From: Sphingobacteriia bacterium
Lineage (GTDB): Bacteria; Bacteroidota; Bacteroidia; Bacteroidales; UBA7960
Assembly: GCA_011390575.1 (NCBI GenBank)
Contig: JAABSE010000008.1
Span: forward strand, 1 to 64,000
Reading direction: 5' to 3'
DNA length: 64,000 bases
Made by a program: the position numbers and the translations under genes. This document shows, piece after piece, positions 18,239-27,414 of this stretch. Under the pieces are notes generated by a model. The model saw only the letters and a list, made by a program, of their open reading frames with translations, had not been told where the DNA came from and ran no database searches. How positions within the stretch are numbered: the first letter of the stretch is position 1; the number at the start of each line of letters is the position of its first letter.

Positions 18239-19564
18239 CTATTTCATTATGACCCGTATGCGTTTTATCCTGCGATTGTCTACAGCATCGACAATCAAAT
18301 CAAAGCCCATGAAACTGATTTTTTCTCCTTTGTAGGGTAATTCCTGTTTCACTTCAAGAATAAGACCGGCAATGGTATCTGCTTCTCCTTTTATTTCATT
18401 AAACCCGGCATAGTCGATTCCGGTAATTTTGCAAAAGTCTTTCAGTAGGGTTCGACCCTCAAAAACAAAGTTTTTGTTGTCTACTTTGGAATAGATGGTT
18501 TCTTCAATATCAAACTCATCATTTATTTCGCCTACAATCTCTTCCAGGATATCCTCAAGGGTTATAATGCCAGAGGTTCCGCCATATTCGTCTACTACTA
18601 TGGCCATATGGATTTTCTTTTCCTGAAATTCTTTGAGCAGATCATTGATTTTTTTGCTTTCGGGAACAAAAAAGCAGCTTCGGATAAGGCTTACCCACTT
18701 AAAATCGGGTTCTGCATTGAGATGTGGCAACAAGTCCTTTATGTAAAGAATCCCGATTACATTGTCAAAATTTTCTTTATATACGGGTATTCGGCTGTAT
18801 CCTGCTTCAACAATAATGTGTATAAGCTCATCAAAAGGAGTGTTTTCATCCACAGCCACTACATCCATCCGGCTTTTCATGATTTCGCGTGCATAAATAT
18901 TGCTGAACTGCACGATTCCATAGAGCAATTGCTTATCTTCTTCAGTCCCTTTCTCTTCGTGGGCCATATCAATGGCATGAGACAACTCATCAGCACTGAA
19001 TCCTGTTTTTTTGGCTGCCAGTTTTTTGTCAATTAAACTGGTGGTATTTACAAGCAAGGAGCTTAAAGGATAGAAAAGCCTGCGAAAGGTAAGCATGGTG
19101 CCTGAGATGAACATTGAAAATTTCAGGGCATTCTGGGTGGCATACACCTTGGGCAGTACTTCAGCAAAAAGAAGCAACAGAAAGGTAACCACAACAACCT
19201 GCACAACGAAGCCAAAGATATAATACTGTTCAAAGTTGAAAACAATGGAGGTGACAAAGGTGGAAATGATGATTATAGCAATGTTTACAACATTGTTGGT
19301 AATAAGAATCGTAGCCAGAAGCCGTTTGGGCTTTTCCATCAGGCTGATGATCTTCAGGGCCTGCCTGCTGCTATCTTCCCGTAAATCTTCTAACTGGGAA
19401 TGTTTCAGGGAAAAGAAGGCAATTTCAGAACCGGATACCAAAGCAGATAGTACCAGCAAAATTGCCATTGCAAGCAATCCTAAGGCTGCTTCGGTATTAA
19501 AAGTGTTGAAAAACGACAATGTAATTGAAACAAAACACGAATAAGGTTCAGGCGAATCTTCCAA
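18239..19564 (-). CDS. gldE: Gliding motility-associated GldE, CorC/CBS-domain membrane protein
   Basis: About 441 residues from a TTG start giving [11 protein letters not shown]. Three to four membrane helices form the DUF21/CNNM region ([24 protein letters not shown]). Two CBS domains (about 205-330) include [21 protein letters not shown] and [26 protein letters not shown], and a C-terminal CorC/HlyC transporter-associated domain ends the protein. An ATG 13 codons upstream exists, but a promoter-like TACTTTTG lies at 19590-19597 on this strand, so transcription would begin downstream of that ATG. The short Glu-Asp-Ser-Pro-Glu-Pro opening also fits GldE. Role is accessory to gliding/T9SS. 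Confidence 0.88.
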   Translation of the reverse strand: MEDSPEPYSCFVSITLSFFNTFNTEAALGLLAMAILLVLSALVSGSEIAFFSLKHSQLEDLREDSSRQALKIISLMEKPKRLLATILITNNVVNIAIIIISTFVTSIVFNFEQYYIFGFVVQVVVVTFLLLLFAEVLPKVYATQNALKFSMFISGTMLTFRRLFYPLSSLLVNTTSLIDKKLAAKKTGFSADELSHAIDMAHEEKGTEEDKQLLYGIVQFSNIYAREIMKSRMDVVAVDENTPFDELIHIIVEAGYSRIPVYKENFDNVIGILYIKDLLPHLNAEPDFKWVSLIRSCFFVPESKKINDLLKEFQEKKIHMAIVVDEYGGTSGIITLEDILEEIVGEINDEFDIEETIYSKVDNKNFVFEGRTLLKDFCKITGIDYAGFNEIKGEADTIAGLILEVKQELPYKGEKISFMGFDLIVDAVDNRRIKRIRVIMK

Positions 19565-19589
19565 TGTAATAATAGCTTTGATTTCATTG

Positions 19590-19621
19590 CAAAAGTAATA
19601 CAAAATTGATCACAAATTCAA
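19590..19621 (-). promoter_or_regulatory. Candidate promoter for gldE-gldD
   Basis: On the minus strand TTG (19619-19621), 21 bp, then TACTTTTG (19590-19597) fit the Bacteroidota -33/-7 pattern. The predicted start of transcription is near 19583, before the TTG start of gldE at 19564. Confidence 0.55.
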
Positions 19622-19624
19622 CAA

Positions 19625-19657
19625 TTTGTTGATTATATACTTTTTACCGTAATTTTG
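19625..19657 (+). promoter_or_regulatory. Candidate promoter for the nucleotidyltransferase-like gene
   Basis: TTTG at 19625-19628, 21 bp, TAATTTTG at 19650-19657. This matches both Bacteroidota promoter elements. It is divergent from and partly adjacent to the gldE promoter, and gives a leader of about 60 nt before 19728. Confidence 0.55.
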
Positions 19658-19727
19658 CATCCAGCCTCTGCATGATCATAAGCCCGGGTGCATCAATGCA
19701 CCATGAAGAAAAAAGGATGGAAACTTC

Positions 19728-20840
19728 ATGAATAAAGCCGACATGTATTATTTCCTTGGCCGCATTCTGGCCCTCGATTTCAAAACCGGGAGTCAAGATT
19801 TGCTTATCAGGGATTTTTTCGTAACTCCGGTCAACTGGAATGGCTTTGTGAAACTGGGTAGCGATAACCTGGTATTGCCTGCATTATATCTCAAACTTCA
19901 AAAACATCAACTAACAGGCTATTTGCCCGAAGAGCTCAATGTGTATTTACAGGGTGTGTTGCAACTCAACCGTGAAAGAAACCGGAAAGTGTTGCAACAG
20001 GCCCGCTATGTAAAAGATACCCTGCTCACTGCGGATATAGAGTGCCTGTTTATGAAAGGCACTGGACACATGCTGGATGGTTTATACAGTGATATTGGTG
20101 AGCGAATGGTATATGATCTGGATATTCTGGTGGGCGAAAGCCAGATGATGAAGGCTGCTGAAATACTCCGGAAGAAGGGTTTTATAACGCAGAAACAATT
20201 CAATCCACGAGCCATGGATTCCACCATGCACTACCCTATATTGCTGCGCAGCGATTGGGTGGCAGGGGTGGAAGTGCATCGGATGGCAGTGCAATATCTT
20301 TATCAGAAAAATTTTACTGCCTCCCGCATCCTGGAAAACAAAGTTGCCGCTTCATCCGATAAAGAATTCACGGTGATGCAAATGCGTGACAGGATAGTTC
20401 ATAATTTTCTCCATGCGCAATTGATGCACAGCGGGCATTACCATGCCGATGTATCACTGCGAAATTTGTACGATTTGCTTTTGCTGAGCCGCAAAGAGGA
20501 TGCCCTGGATACTTTCCTGCAATTCGGTCATTACAAAAGTAAATCCCTGCCTTATCTGAAACTGATGTATAGGGTTTTTGATATGGAAATGCCCCGGGAG
20601 CTTGCCCAAAGCAATTACGGAAGTTTCTTTTTCAAAAGACAGGAATGGACTTTAAAAATGAGCGGTGCAAAATTACACCGCTATCATTTGTTGATCATGT
20701 TTTTTCAGAAATACATTGTTCTCCCCCTGCGGGTGTTGTGGAATCGTAATGCCCGCAATTACGTCTTTTCGCGTCTGACAAACCGCTCATGGTATAAACA
20801 GCATTTTGAGGCCGTCAAACGGCTGTGGGGCAGAAAGTAG
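19728..20840 (+). CDS. Uncharacterised nucleotidyltransferase-like protein (NTP_transf_5 type)
   Basis: 370 residues. The core resembles the uncharacterised nucleotidyltransferase family PF14907: CLFMKGTGHMLDGLYSDIGERM followed by VYDLDILVGES, a Lys-Gly then Asp-x-Asp pattern like the metal-binding site of the NTase fold. Later come EVHRMAVQYLY and a helical C-terminus rich in basic and aromatic residues. Such genes often lie in polysaccharide clusters, but no reaction has been established that I can name. It is convergent with deoC (3 bp between stops) and divergent from gldE. Confidence 0.72.
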   Translation: MNKADMYYFLGRILALDFKTGSQDLLIRDFFVTPVNWNGFVKLGSDNLVLPALYLKLQKHQLTGYLPEELNVYLQGVLQLNRERNRKVLQQARYVKDTLLTADIECLFMKGTGHMLDGLYSDIGERMVYDLDILVGESQMMKAAEILRKKGFITQKQFNPRAMDSTMHYPILLRSDWVAGVEVHRMAVQYLYQKNFTASRILENKVAASSDKEFTVMQMRDRIVHNFLHAQLMHSGHYHADVSLRNLYDLLLLSRKEDALDTFLQFGHYKSKSLPYLKLMYRVFDMEMPRELAQSNYGSFFFKRQEWTLKMSGAKLHRYHLLIMFFQKYIVLPLRVLWNRNARNYVFSRLTNRSWYKQHFEAVKRLWGRK

Positions 20841-20843
20841 TTT

Positions 20844-21689
20844 TTACTTCAATTCGTTGATGAGATTATCGACCAGCCTGCTGGCACCTATGCGCAGCCA
20901 TTCTTTATTGAGCCATTCGTTGCCAAGAATTTCTTCGGTAAGAATGTAATACTTCATTGCAGTTTCTGCATCACTAATGCCTCCTGCAGGTTTTATGCCC
21001 ACCATTTTACCCGTTTCATTATAATGGTCCTTGATGGCATCAAGCATCACCATCATGGCCACTTCTGTGGCTGCTGGCTGTATCTTGCCTGTTGAGGTTT
21101 TAATGAAATCTCCTCCGGCTTTGATGGCAATTTCACTGGCCCGCCTGATAAGGGTGGCGGTCTGCAACTCTCCTGTTTCCAGGATTACTTTCAGGTGTGC
21201 ATCGCGGCAAGCTTCTTTGATGGCAGCAATTTCATCAAATACCTGATTGTATTCACCCTGGAGAAATTTACCCCTCGAAATGACCATATCAATCTCATCC
21301 GCACCTTCTCCTACCGTGTACTTTACTTCTTCCAGTTTGATATGAATTGGCGACTGACCGGCAGGAAATGCACCTGCTACTGCTGCCACTTTTAACCGGC
21401 TTCCCTCCAGGGCTTTTCTGGCTGTAGCCACCAAAGTGGGGTAAACACAAACTGCAGCAACATTGGGAAGTCCAAGGCCCAGTTTTTCAATGGTCATTCC
21501 TTTTTTACACATGGCGCGCACTTTCTCATCTGTATCGGCACCCTCAAGTGTGGTAAGGTCTATTAAGCCCATGATGGACGTAAGAGTTTTCTTCCTGTCA
21601 ATATTTTCCAGCCTTGGGCTGATGAGTTCTTGTACTTTCTGATGCATTAATTCATCGGAAACAATAATGGTTTTGCTGAAGTCGTCCAT
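20844..21689 (-). CDS. deoC: Deoxyribose-phosphate aldolase
   Basis: 281 residues from MDDFSKTIIVSDE; 14 further codons upstream are open but unlikely. Cleaves 2-deoxyribose-5-phosphate to glyceraldehyde-3-phosphate and acetaldehyde in nucleoside catabolism. The Schiff-base lysine is in GGDFIKTSTGK. DLTTLEGADT near the N-terminus and VGIKPAGGISDAETAMKYY near the C-terminus complete the TIM-barrel active site. No deo partner genes are adjacent. pheT lies upstream on the same strand, 93 bp away. Confidence 0.96.
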   Translation of the reverse strand: MDDFSKTIIVSDELMHQKVQELISPRLENIDRKKTLTSIMGLIDLTTLEGADTDEKVRAMCKKGMTIEKLGLGLPNVAAVCVYPTLVATARKALEGSRLKVAAVAGAFPAGQSPIHIKLEEVKYTVGEGADEIDMVISRGKFLQGEYNQVFDEIAAIKEACRDAHLKVILETGELQTATLIRRASEIAIKAGGDFIKTSTGKIQPAATEVAMMVMLDAIKDHYNETGKMVGIKPAGGISDAETAMKYYILTEEILGNEWLNKEWLRIGASRLVDNLINELK

Positions 21690-21782
21690 AGCAGTATTTT
21701 GTTTTAACTGGTCGTGAACCAGGATTTGCAATTATTCTCCCAAAAAGCTGTGTTGTGTGTTCAACAACAGGTTCATGCTTTG

Positions 21783-24248
21783 TTACCGGATGTTTGCATT
21801 CAGTTCCTTTTGCAATGTTTTGGATATCTTGTTCATTACTTTATCTATCTCCTTGTCGGTAAGGGTTTTCTTTTCGTCACTAAGGGTAAAACTTACCGCA
21901 TAGGATTTTTTACCGGCTCCTATTTTCTCATCTTTATAAACATCAAACAGGCGAACCTTTTTCAGAAGCTTGCGTTCTGCCGTTTTTGCCAGTCTTTCAA
22001 TATCGCTGAATTTTACTTCATTGCTGATTAGCAGGGCAAGGTCTCTTCTTACTTCGGGGAATTTGGGTATCTCATGATAGCGTATCGGATTTTTATCCTG
22101 CAGTTTCAGCACCATCTCCCAGTTTACAGATGCATAAAACACATCCTGCTTCAGGTCAAAAGCCTTTAGAAAATGGCGGGATACTTCTCCCAGCTCCAGC
22201 AGTGTTTTGCCATTGACAATATATCTCATCCCGGCTTCCCAGAAGTTTTCTCCATGAATTTCTTCTGCAGTGGCATCATCCAGTCGAATATTCATTTTTT
22301 GCAGCAACACCATTACCTCTGCTTTCAAATCAAAAAGTGAAACAGTTTTGGTGGGGGCATACCAGCTTTCGGGTTGCACATTTCCGGTCATAAAGAGAGA
22401 AAGCATGCGCTGTTCTCTGTAACCGGGCAGTTTCAGCGGACCTTCATGGTCTTTGGTTTCTTCCTTAAAATAGATGTTTCCAAACTCATAAAGGCTCAGG
22501 TCTGTTACCCTACGGTTCTGGTTCCAGGCAATGGTTTCCATGCCTCCGAAAAAGAGGCTTTGGCGCATTACACCCAAATCCTGGCTTAAGGGATTGAGGA
22601 TGTGTACGATACTTTCTGGTTTGAAAAGATCACTTTTGTAATAAGATGATTTGGTGAGCGAATTGTTCATGATTTCGTTGAAACCACGACCACTGAGCAT
22701 ATCGGAAGCTACATTCTGCAGTTTTTCCTTATCCGGATTGGGAGAAGAAACAATGGAAGCATGCAGTCTTTCAGGGAGTTCAATGTTGTTGTAACCATAA
22801 ATTCTCAGAATTTCTTCTACAACATCTGCTTCTCTTGTAACGTCTACCCTGTAAGGAGGAATTTCCAGCTCGAGCCCTTCGGGAGTTTCGTGTGTGATTT
22901 TGATTTCCAGGGAAAGGAGAATGTTTTTAATGGTTTCCTTATCAATGGTTTTGCCTATAAGGCGAATGGCCGATTCATAGCGGAAATCGATGATGCAAGG
23001 TTTAACCGGGCTGGGATAAACATCCATGACATCAGAGGTTATTTTTCCCCCGGCCAGTTCTTTAATGAGCAAGGCTGCCCGCTTAAGAGCAAACACGGTC
23101 ATCGCGGGGTCTGCACCTCTTTCAAACCGGAAGGATGAATCGGTGTTGATAGTATGATGCTTGGATGATTTACGTATTCCTGAAGCCTCGAAATAGGCGC
23201 TTTCAAGGAAAATATTCTCTGTGGCGTTGCTTACGCCTGCGTCAATACCTCCCAGAATACCGGCCATACACATGGGATCCTTTTCGTTGCAAATCATCAG
23301 GTCATTGCCCGTGAGCTTTACTTCCTCTTCATCCAGGGTGAGGAAGGTAGTATCTTTTTGAGGTTTGCGGATGATGACCTTGTTGCCGGCGATTTTTGAA
23401 GCATCAAAAGCATGGAGCGGCTGCCCTGTTTCATGCAAAACAAAGTTGGTGATGTCCACCACGTTGTTAATGGATTTCAAACCAATGGTTTTCAGCCGGT
23501 TTTTCAACCAGTCAGGAGATTCCTGAACTTTCACACCGGAAATTGTTAACCCGGTATATCTTGGGCAGGCATCGCTATCCTCAATTTTAATGGAGATTTC
23601 CGATGTTTTTTCATCGGGCTGGAAATGGCTGACATCCGGTTTATGGGCCTTAATAGCTGAACCGGGTTGCACATGACTGATTACTGCAGCCAAATCGCGG
23701 GCTACACCATAATGGGATGCAGCATCGATGCGGTTGGGTGTAAGGCCGATTTCTATGCAGTAATCTTCTTCTACCCTGAAGTAAGAAGCAGCAGGTGTAC
23801 CGGTCTTGACTTCCGGTTCCAGTACCATAATACCCTCATGCGAAGTCCCCAGTCCGAGTTCATCTTCGGCACAAATCATTCCGCGGGATTCCTGACCCCT
23901 TATTTTGGCTTTTTTGATTTCAAAGCTTTCTCCTGTTGAAGTATAGAGGGTGGTTCCAACGGTGGCAACCACTACTTTTTGTCCGCTGGCAACGTTGGGG
24001 GCCCCGCAAACGATGGGAAGCACTTCTGTGCCAATGTCAACAGTGGTGACGCTTAAACGATCAGCATCAGGATGTTTCCCGCAGGTGAGTACTTCACCAA
24101 TTACGATACCTTTAAGTCCACCTTTTACCGATTCTGTTTTTTCCAGTGATTCCACTTCGAGCCCGCAATCAGTAAGCAAACGGGCAATTTTCTCAGGAGT
24201 TTCGTCAATTTGAATGTAATCTTTGAGCCAATTGAGAGAGATCTTCAT
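21783..24248 (-). CDS. pheT: Phenylalanyl-tRNA synthetase beta subunit
   Basis: 821 residues, full length. Pairs with PheS to charge tRNA-Phe. The opening MKISLNWLKDYIQIDETPEKIA is followed by a tRNA-binding OB domain (about 40-150; VCGAPNVASGQKV), B3/B4 editing region (about 215-390; RYTGL, NVVDITNFVLHETGQPLHAFD), B5 domain (about 405-475), catalytic-like core (about 490-690) and the C-terminal anticodon-binding FDX-ACB domain (about 725-820; FPEVRRDLALL). Upstream on this strand TACTTTTG (24357-24364) is a candidate -7. pheS is not in the window. Confidence 0.98.
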   Translation of the reverse strand: MKISLNWLKDYIQIDETPEKIARLLTDCGLEVESLEKTESVKGGLKGIVIGEVLTCGKHPDADRLSVTTVDIGTEVLPIVCGAPNVASGQKVVVATVGTTLYTSTGESFEIKKAKIRGQESRGMICAEDELGLGTSHEGIMVLEPEVKTGTPAASYFRVEEDYCIEIGLTPNRIDAASHYGVARDLAAVISHVQPGSAIKAHKPDVSHFQPDEKTSEISIKIEDSDACPRYTGLTISGVKVQESPDWLKNRLKTIGLKSINNVVDITNFVLHETGQPLHAFDASKIAGNKVIIRKPQKDTTFLTLDEEEVKLTGNDLMICNEKDPMCMAGILGGIDAGVSNATENIFLESAYFEASGIRKSSKHHTINTDSSFRFERGADPAMTVFALKRAALLIKELAGGKITSDVMDVYPSPVKPCIIDFRYESAIRLIGKTIDKETIKNILLSLEIKITHETPEGLELEIPPYRVDVTREADVVEEILRIYGYNNIELPERLHASIVSSPNPDKEKLQNVASDMLSGRGFNEIMNNSLTKSSYYKSDLFKPESIVHILNPLSQDLGVMRQSLFFGGMETIAWNQNRRVTDLSLYEFGNIYFKEETKDHEGPLKLPGYREQRMLSLFMTGNVQPESWYAPTKTVSLFDLKAEVMVLLQKMNIRLDDATAEEIHGENFWEAGMRYIVNGKTLLELGEVSRHFLKAFDLKQDVFYASVNWEMVLKLQDKNPIRYHEIPKFPEVRRDLALLISNEVKFSDIERLAKTAERKLLKKVRLFDVYKDEKIGAGKKSYAVSFTLSDEKKTLTDKEIDKVMNKISKTLQKELNANIR

Positions 24249-24356
24249 AAAAATATGTTGTTAAAGTATAAGCATTATGTGAAACAGCCTTTCCCGTTAA
24301 GGGAAAAAACAAAATACTCAAAATCGTTCAAATTTGTTTTTGTTTTGCAAAGAGCA

Positions 24357-24364
24357 CAAAAGTA
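24357..24364 (-). promoter_or_regulatory. Candidate -7 element for pheT (TACTTTTG)
   Basis: Exact TAnnTTTG on the minus strand, about 110 nt upstream of the pheT ATG and just past the terminator of the preceding gene. No clear -33 TTG at the expected distance. Confidence 0.35.
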
Positions 24365-24380
24365 ATAATTTTGACCCATA

Positions 24381-24415
24381 AAAAAACCGGAAGACTTTTC
24401 AGGTCTTCCGGTTTT
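24381..24415 (-). terminator. Intrinsic terminator after the coiled-coil paralogue pair
   Basis: A perfect 13-bp stem: 24383-24395 pairs with 24403-24415 across a 7-nt loop. Read on the minus strand it ends in a run of six or more T. It follows the stop at 24449 and precedes the pheT promoter region. Confidence 0.9.
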
Positions 24416-24448
24416 GAATGAATTGTTGTTTATGTTGGGGGTCAATCT

Positions 24449-25399
24449 TTAATCGAGCTGGAAGAGCTTGTATCCTACCTCTCTGCCTTCAGAAAATACA
24501 ACGATGTTGTAATAGCCTTTTTCAAATCTTTCGTCCTGATCCCATACCATGCAAACTTCCTGTGAACTGTTCTGAAAGTTTACCGTGCGTTTGAGTGAGT
24601 ATTGAATGGTCTCACCCTCAAATTCCAGTGTGTTATCAGGAGATAAAGTCATTACCTGGTTGAGAGGGTTGATAAGCCTTATAAAGAAATCATAGTTGCC
24701 CGGATTGGCTACCAGGTTTTCATTGATGGTGAAACAGATCCGGATTTTGTCTGTTCTCTTTGCTCTGTCAGTGGGTTCATCTCCCCGTCTTCTCTCTCTC
24801 AGGGCAGTACCCTCCAGATTGCTGATGGTAAGAATAGAAGCTTTATCCACTTGTTCTTCCAACTCTTCAGTTCTGCTTTCCAGTTGCTGATTGCGGGCAG
24901 AGGTTTGGGCAAGGGTTTCCCGAATCTGGGCATTTTCGCCTGTTAGAACATTGTTCTCCGATTCGGCTATTTCAAGCTGGTTTCGATAGGTTTCCAGCTG
25001 GGCCTCCAGTTCTTCAATGCGCTCACGATACTGTTCAACACCTGCTCCGTCTCCGGTACCTCCTTCGCCGTGCAACTGAGCCCTAAGCTGCCTGACCCTG
25101 CGTCTCTCGGCAGCAAGTTGTGTCTCCAGCTCCTGGTTGGTAGTTTCCAGCAGTGAATATCTTTCTTCCAGCTCATCCAGTTGAATCAGCAGCAACTCTT
25201 TTTCATCGTTTACAATTCTAATTTCGCTGGCTGCAACCTGCGAATCGTGTTTGGCCGAAAGCAATTGCCTCAGAAGCAATGCTCCTCCCAAAGCTAATAA
25301 AACCGCCAATATTGCAAGGAATATCACTACCGTTGTTCCACTGCCATTTCTTGCAGGCTCATGATAGCCATTTCCTGTTTCATTATCTCTTTCTTCCAT
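24449..25399 (-). CDS. Single-pass membrane protein with long coiled coil and C-terminal beta domain (paralogue A)
   Basis: 316 residues, no family recognised. A short charged N-terminus is followed by one membrane helix (about 22-47, TTVVIFLAILAVLLALGG), a glutamate/leucine/glutamine-rich coiled coil (about 60-185) and a C-terminal domain (about 205-316) beginning TDRAKRTDKIRICFTINEN and probably beta-rich, with two Cys residues (ICFT, EVCMVWDQDE). That domain is clearly homologous to the same region of the next gene upstream (25459-26403): TDRA(K/R)RTD, CFT, PGN, EVC and WD are shared in order. The likely topology puts the coiled coil and C-terminal domain in the periplasm. It is 59 bp after its paralogue and is followed by a strong terminator. 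Confidence 0.75.
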   Translation of the reverse strand: MEERDNETGNGYHEPARNGSGTTVVIFLAILAVLLALGGALLLRQLLSAKHDSQVAASEIRIVNDEKELLLIQLDELEERYSLLETTNQELETQLAAERRRVRQLRAQLHGEGGTGDGAGVEQYRERIEELEAQLETYRNQLEIAESENNVLTGENAQIRETLAQTSARNQQLESRTEELEEQVDKASILTISNLEGTALRERRRGDEPTDRAKRTDKIRICFTINENLVANPGNYDFFIRLINPLNQVMTLSPDNTLEFEGETIQYSLKRTVNFQNSSQEVCMVWDQDERFEKGYYNIVVFSEGREVGYKLFQLD

Positions 25400-25458
25400 A
25401 ACAACAATTTTTTTAATGTGTAAAAATTTTTGCGGTGCACTGCCAGCCGGATTTGCTC

Positions 25459-26403
25459 TTAGCGCAATGAAAACTGGGTTTCACCAAGTCTGAATTCATC
25501 GGTAAAAATAGATACCAGATACATACCCTCTTCAAAATCTTCCTGCTTGTCCCAATATAGACAAACTTCTGTATTCTGGTTAATGTAATTGAATTGACCT
25601 CTCATGGAAAACTGAAGTGTATCTTCGCCAATAGTAAAAGAATAACGATCATCTTCACCCATTCTCAGGATGCTTCCTTCCGGATCGGCAATACGCACAT
25701 AGGCATTCTTGTTTCCGGGGATGGCAACAGGGTTTTCGGCAACGGTAAAACATACCTTGACACGATCTGTTCTGCGGGCTCTGTCCGTTTCAACCTCTCT
25801 GTCACGTCCTCTCAGGCGTATAGGAGTAGCGTTGATCTGGAAAGCCCTCAGGGCAGAAGCAACTTCTACTTTGCCTTCGAGTTCCTCTTTGGTTTCAGCC
25901 AACTGGGAGGTTTGGCGTGTTACACGCTGAATTTCTTCTTTCATCTCCACATTTTCGGCCTTGAGAACCCGGTTTTCGGTATAGAGGCTGTCAATCTCAT
26001 GCACATAATTCTGGGTAATCTCCCTGAGCAGGTTGAGTTGCCTGCGGATACGACGATAATCACCTTGCTGGGCAATAAGCCTTTCTATTTCACGGGCATT
26101 TTCCTGGATGATGCTGTCTTGTTGGGTAAGAACACTGTCATATTCTAATTTTACCATGTTATATTCACTTAAGACATTGTCGAGCTCATCCTTTAATTCA
26201 AGATTCAACTCATCCACAATGGTCTTTTCTGTCGAAACTTCCTGTAGGGCCTGACGACCGGTTATCAACATAAAAGTCAGTACCCCGATAATGATTACCA
26301 ATACAAGGATGGTTCCTTTGTAAACATTATCATTACGACTTTTTGTGTCATTTGCATTGCTTTTGTCTGGCAATGGCTGATTGGGTTTTTTGCTGGTGTC
26401 CAT
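25459..26403 (-). CDS. Single-pass membrane protein with long coiled coil and C-terminal beta domain (paralogue B)
   Basis: 314 residues, no family recognised. Same plan as its neighbour: polar N-terminus (about 1-28), one membrane helix (about 29-47, GTILVLVIIIGVLTFMLI), coiled coil (about 55-185) and the homologous C-terminal domain (about 203-314) with TDRARRTDRVKVCFTVAEN, PGN, EVCLYWDKQEDFEEG and a terminal QFSLR. The membrane and coiled-coil parts have diverged more than the C-terminal domain. First gene of a two-gene minus-strand unit. Tandem duplication followed by divergence suggests the two products work together, perhaps as a heteromer spanning the inner membrane and periplasm; this is inference. 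Confidence 0.75.
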   Translation of the reverse strand: MDTSKKPNQPLPDKSNANDTKSRNDNVYKGTILVLVIIIGVLTFMLITGRQALQEVSTEKTIVDELNLELKDELDNVLSEYNMVKLEYDSVLTQQDSIIQENAREIERLIAQQGDYRRIRRQLNLLREITQNYVHEIDSLYTENRVLKAENVEMKEEIQRVTRQTSQLAETKEELEGKVEVASALRAFQINATPIRLRGRDREVETDRARRTDRVKVCFTVAENPVAIPGNKNAYVRIADPEGSILRMGEDDRYSFTIGEDTLQFSMRGQFNYINQNTEVCLYWDKQEDFEEGMYLVSIFTDEFRLGETQFSLR

Positions 26404-26703
26404 TTAGTAAGATAAAAATTAATGGGTTTGTAATAAAATTGGTTGCAAAAAGGGTTCTTACTTATCTCTCATACGCAAAAAATAATCAATGGTTTCTTTG
26501 GCCGGGATAAATAAGCAACAGTTTGGTTTGTGTAATATTGATTGTTTGCTTTGTTTTTCGTGTGCAAATTTATATTATTTTTATGATTAAAGCTTGTTTT
26601 CAATAATTTAAGGGAGGGTTTTCATGTTTAAGTTTTGCCAACAATTTAAAAACCCCGTTAAAAAACATAAAATGTCCGTTCTGATAATTTGCACGTTTTT
26701 ACT
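26404..26703. other. 300-bp AT-rich divergent intergenic region
   Basis: Separates the coiled-coil pair from comF. TAATTTG at 26684-26690 is a near -7 motif (one base short of the consensus spacing) directed at comF, which would leave almost no leader before the ATG at 26704. TAATATTG (26533-26540) is another near match on the plus strand. No gene or RNA is apparent. Confidence 0.4.
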
Positions 26704-27408
26704 ATGTGGTTGGGCAGTATAAAAACATACGCGGCAGATTTTTTATCATTGTTTTACCCCAGGTTATGCAATGGTTGCAAAAGAGCACTGATTCAGCAAG
26801 AGGAGTGCCTTTGCAGCTTTTGCCGTTATGAATTGCCATTTACGCACTTACATAACGACCGGGAAAATGCTATGTCGCAGGTTTTCTGGGGCCGCGTTGA
26901 TATTGAAACGGCGACAGCCTTGTTTTATTTTCAGAAAGGAGGGAAGGTTCAGACCCTGATTCATCAGTTTAAATACCGGGGAAAAACCGAAATAGGGATT
27001 TATCTTGGCAAGTTGCTGGGGCGACAACTTAAAAATCATCCTGTTTGGGAGCCTGTGGATGTTATCGTTCCGGTTCCCCTGCATGAAAAAAAGCAGTACA
27101 AGCGAGGCTTTAATCAGAGCGAAATATTTGGAGGTGGTATACGTGAAACTTTTGGCAGGCCCATGAATACAACTAACCTGGTCAGGATTACCAAAACGGA
27201 TACCCAAACCCGCAAAGCCCGTTTTAAAAGATGGGAAAATGTAGAAACTGTTTTTAGCATAAAAAACCCAGAAGCTTTCCGGGGAAAGAACATATTGCTC
27301 ATTGACGATGTAATAACCACCGGCTCAACCCTGGAGGCTTGTGCCCATCAGCTCAAAGCCATCAAAGGGGTAAGAGTGTGGGTAGCAACCATAGCCATGT
27401 CGGTATAA
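26704..27408 (+). CDS. comF: ComF family phosphoribosyltransferase-like protein
   Basis: 234 residues from the ATG giving MWLGSIKTYAADF; a TTG 5 codons upstream overlaps a promoter-like motif and is unlikely. The N-terminus has a zinc-finger-like pair, CNGCKR and CLCSFCRYELP. The C-terminal half is a phosphoribosyltransferase fold with the PRPP-binding loop NILLIDDVITTGSTLEAC and YKRGFNQSE. ComF proteins take part in DNA uptake/processing in competent bacteria, but the molecular activity is not settled. Stop is 7 bp from the convergent lamin-tail gene. Confidence 0.93.
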   Translation: MWLGSIKTYAADFLSLFYPRLCNGCKRALIQQEECLCSFCRYELPFTHLHNDRENAMSQVFWGRVDIETATALFYFQKGGKVQTLIHQFKYRGKTEIGIYLGKLLGRQLKNHPVWEPVDVIVPVPLHEKKQYKRGFNQSEIFGGGIRETFGRPMNTTNLVRITKTDTQTRKARFKRWENVETVFSIKNPEAFRGKNILLIDDVITTGSTLEACAHQLKAIKGVRVWVATIAMSV

Positions 27409-27414
27409 TCTTTT

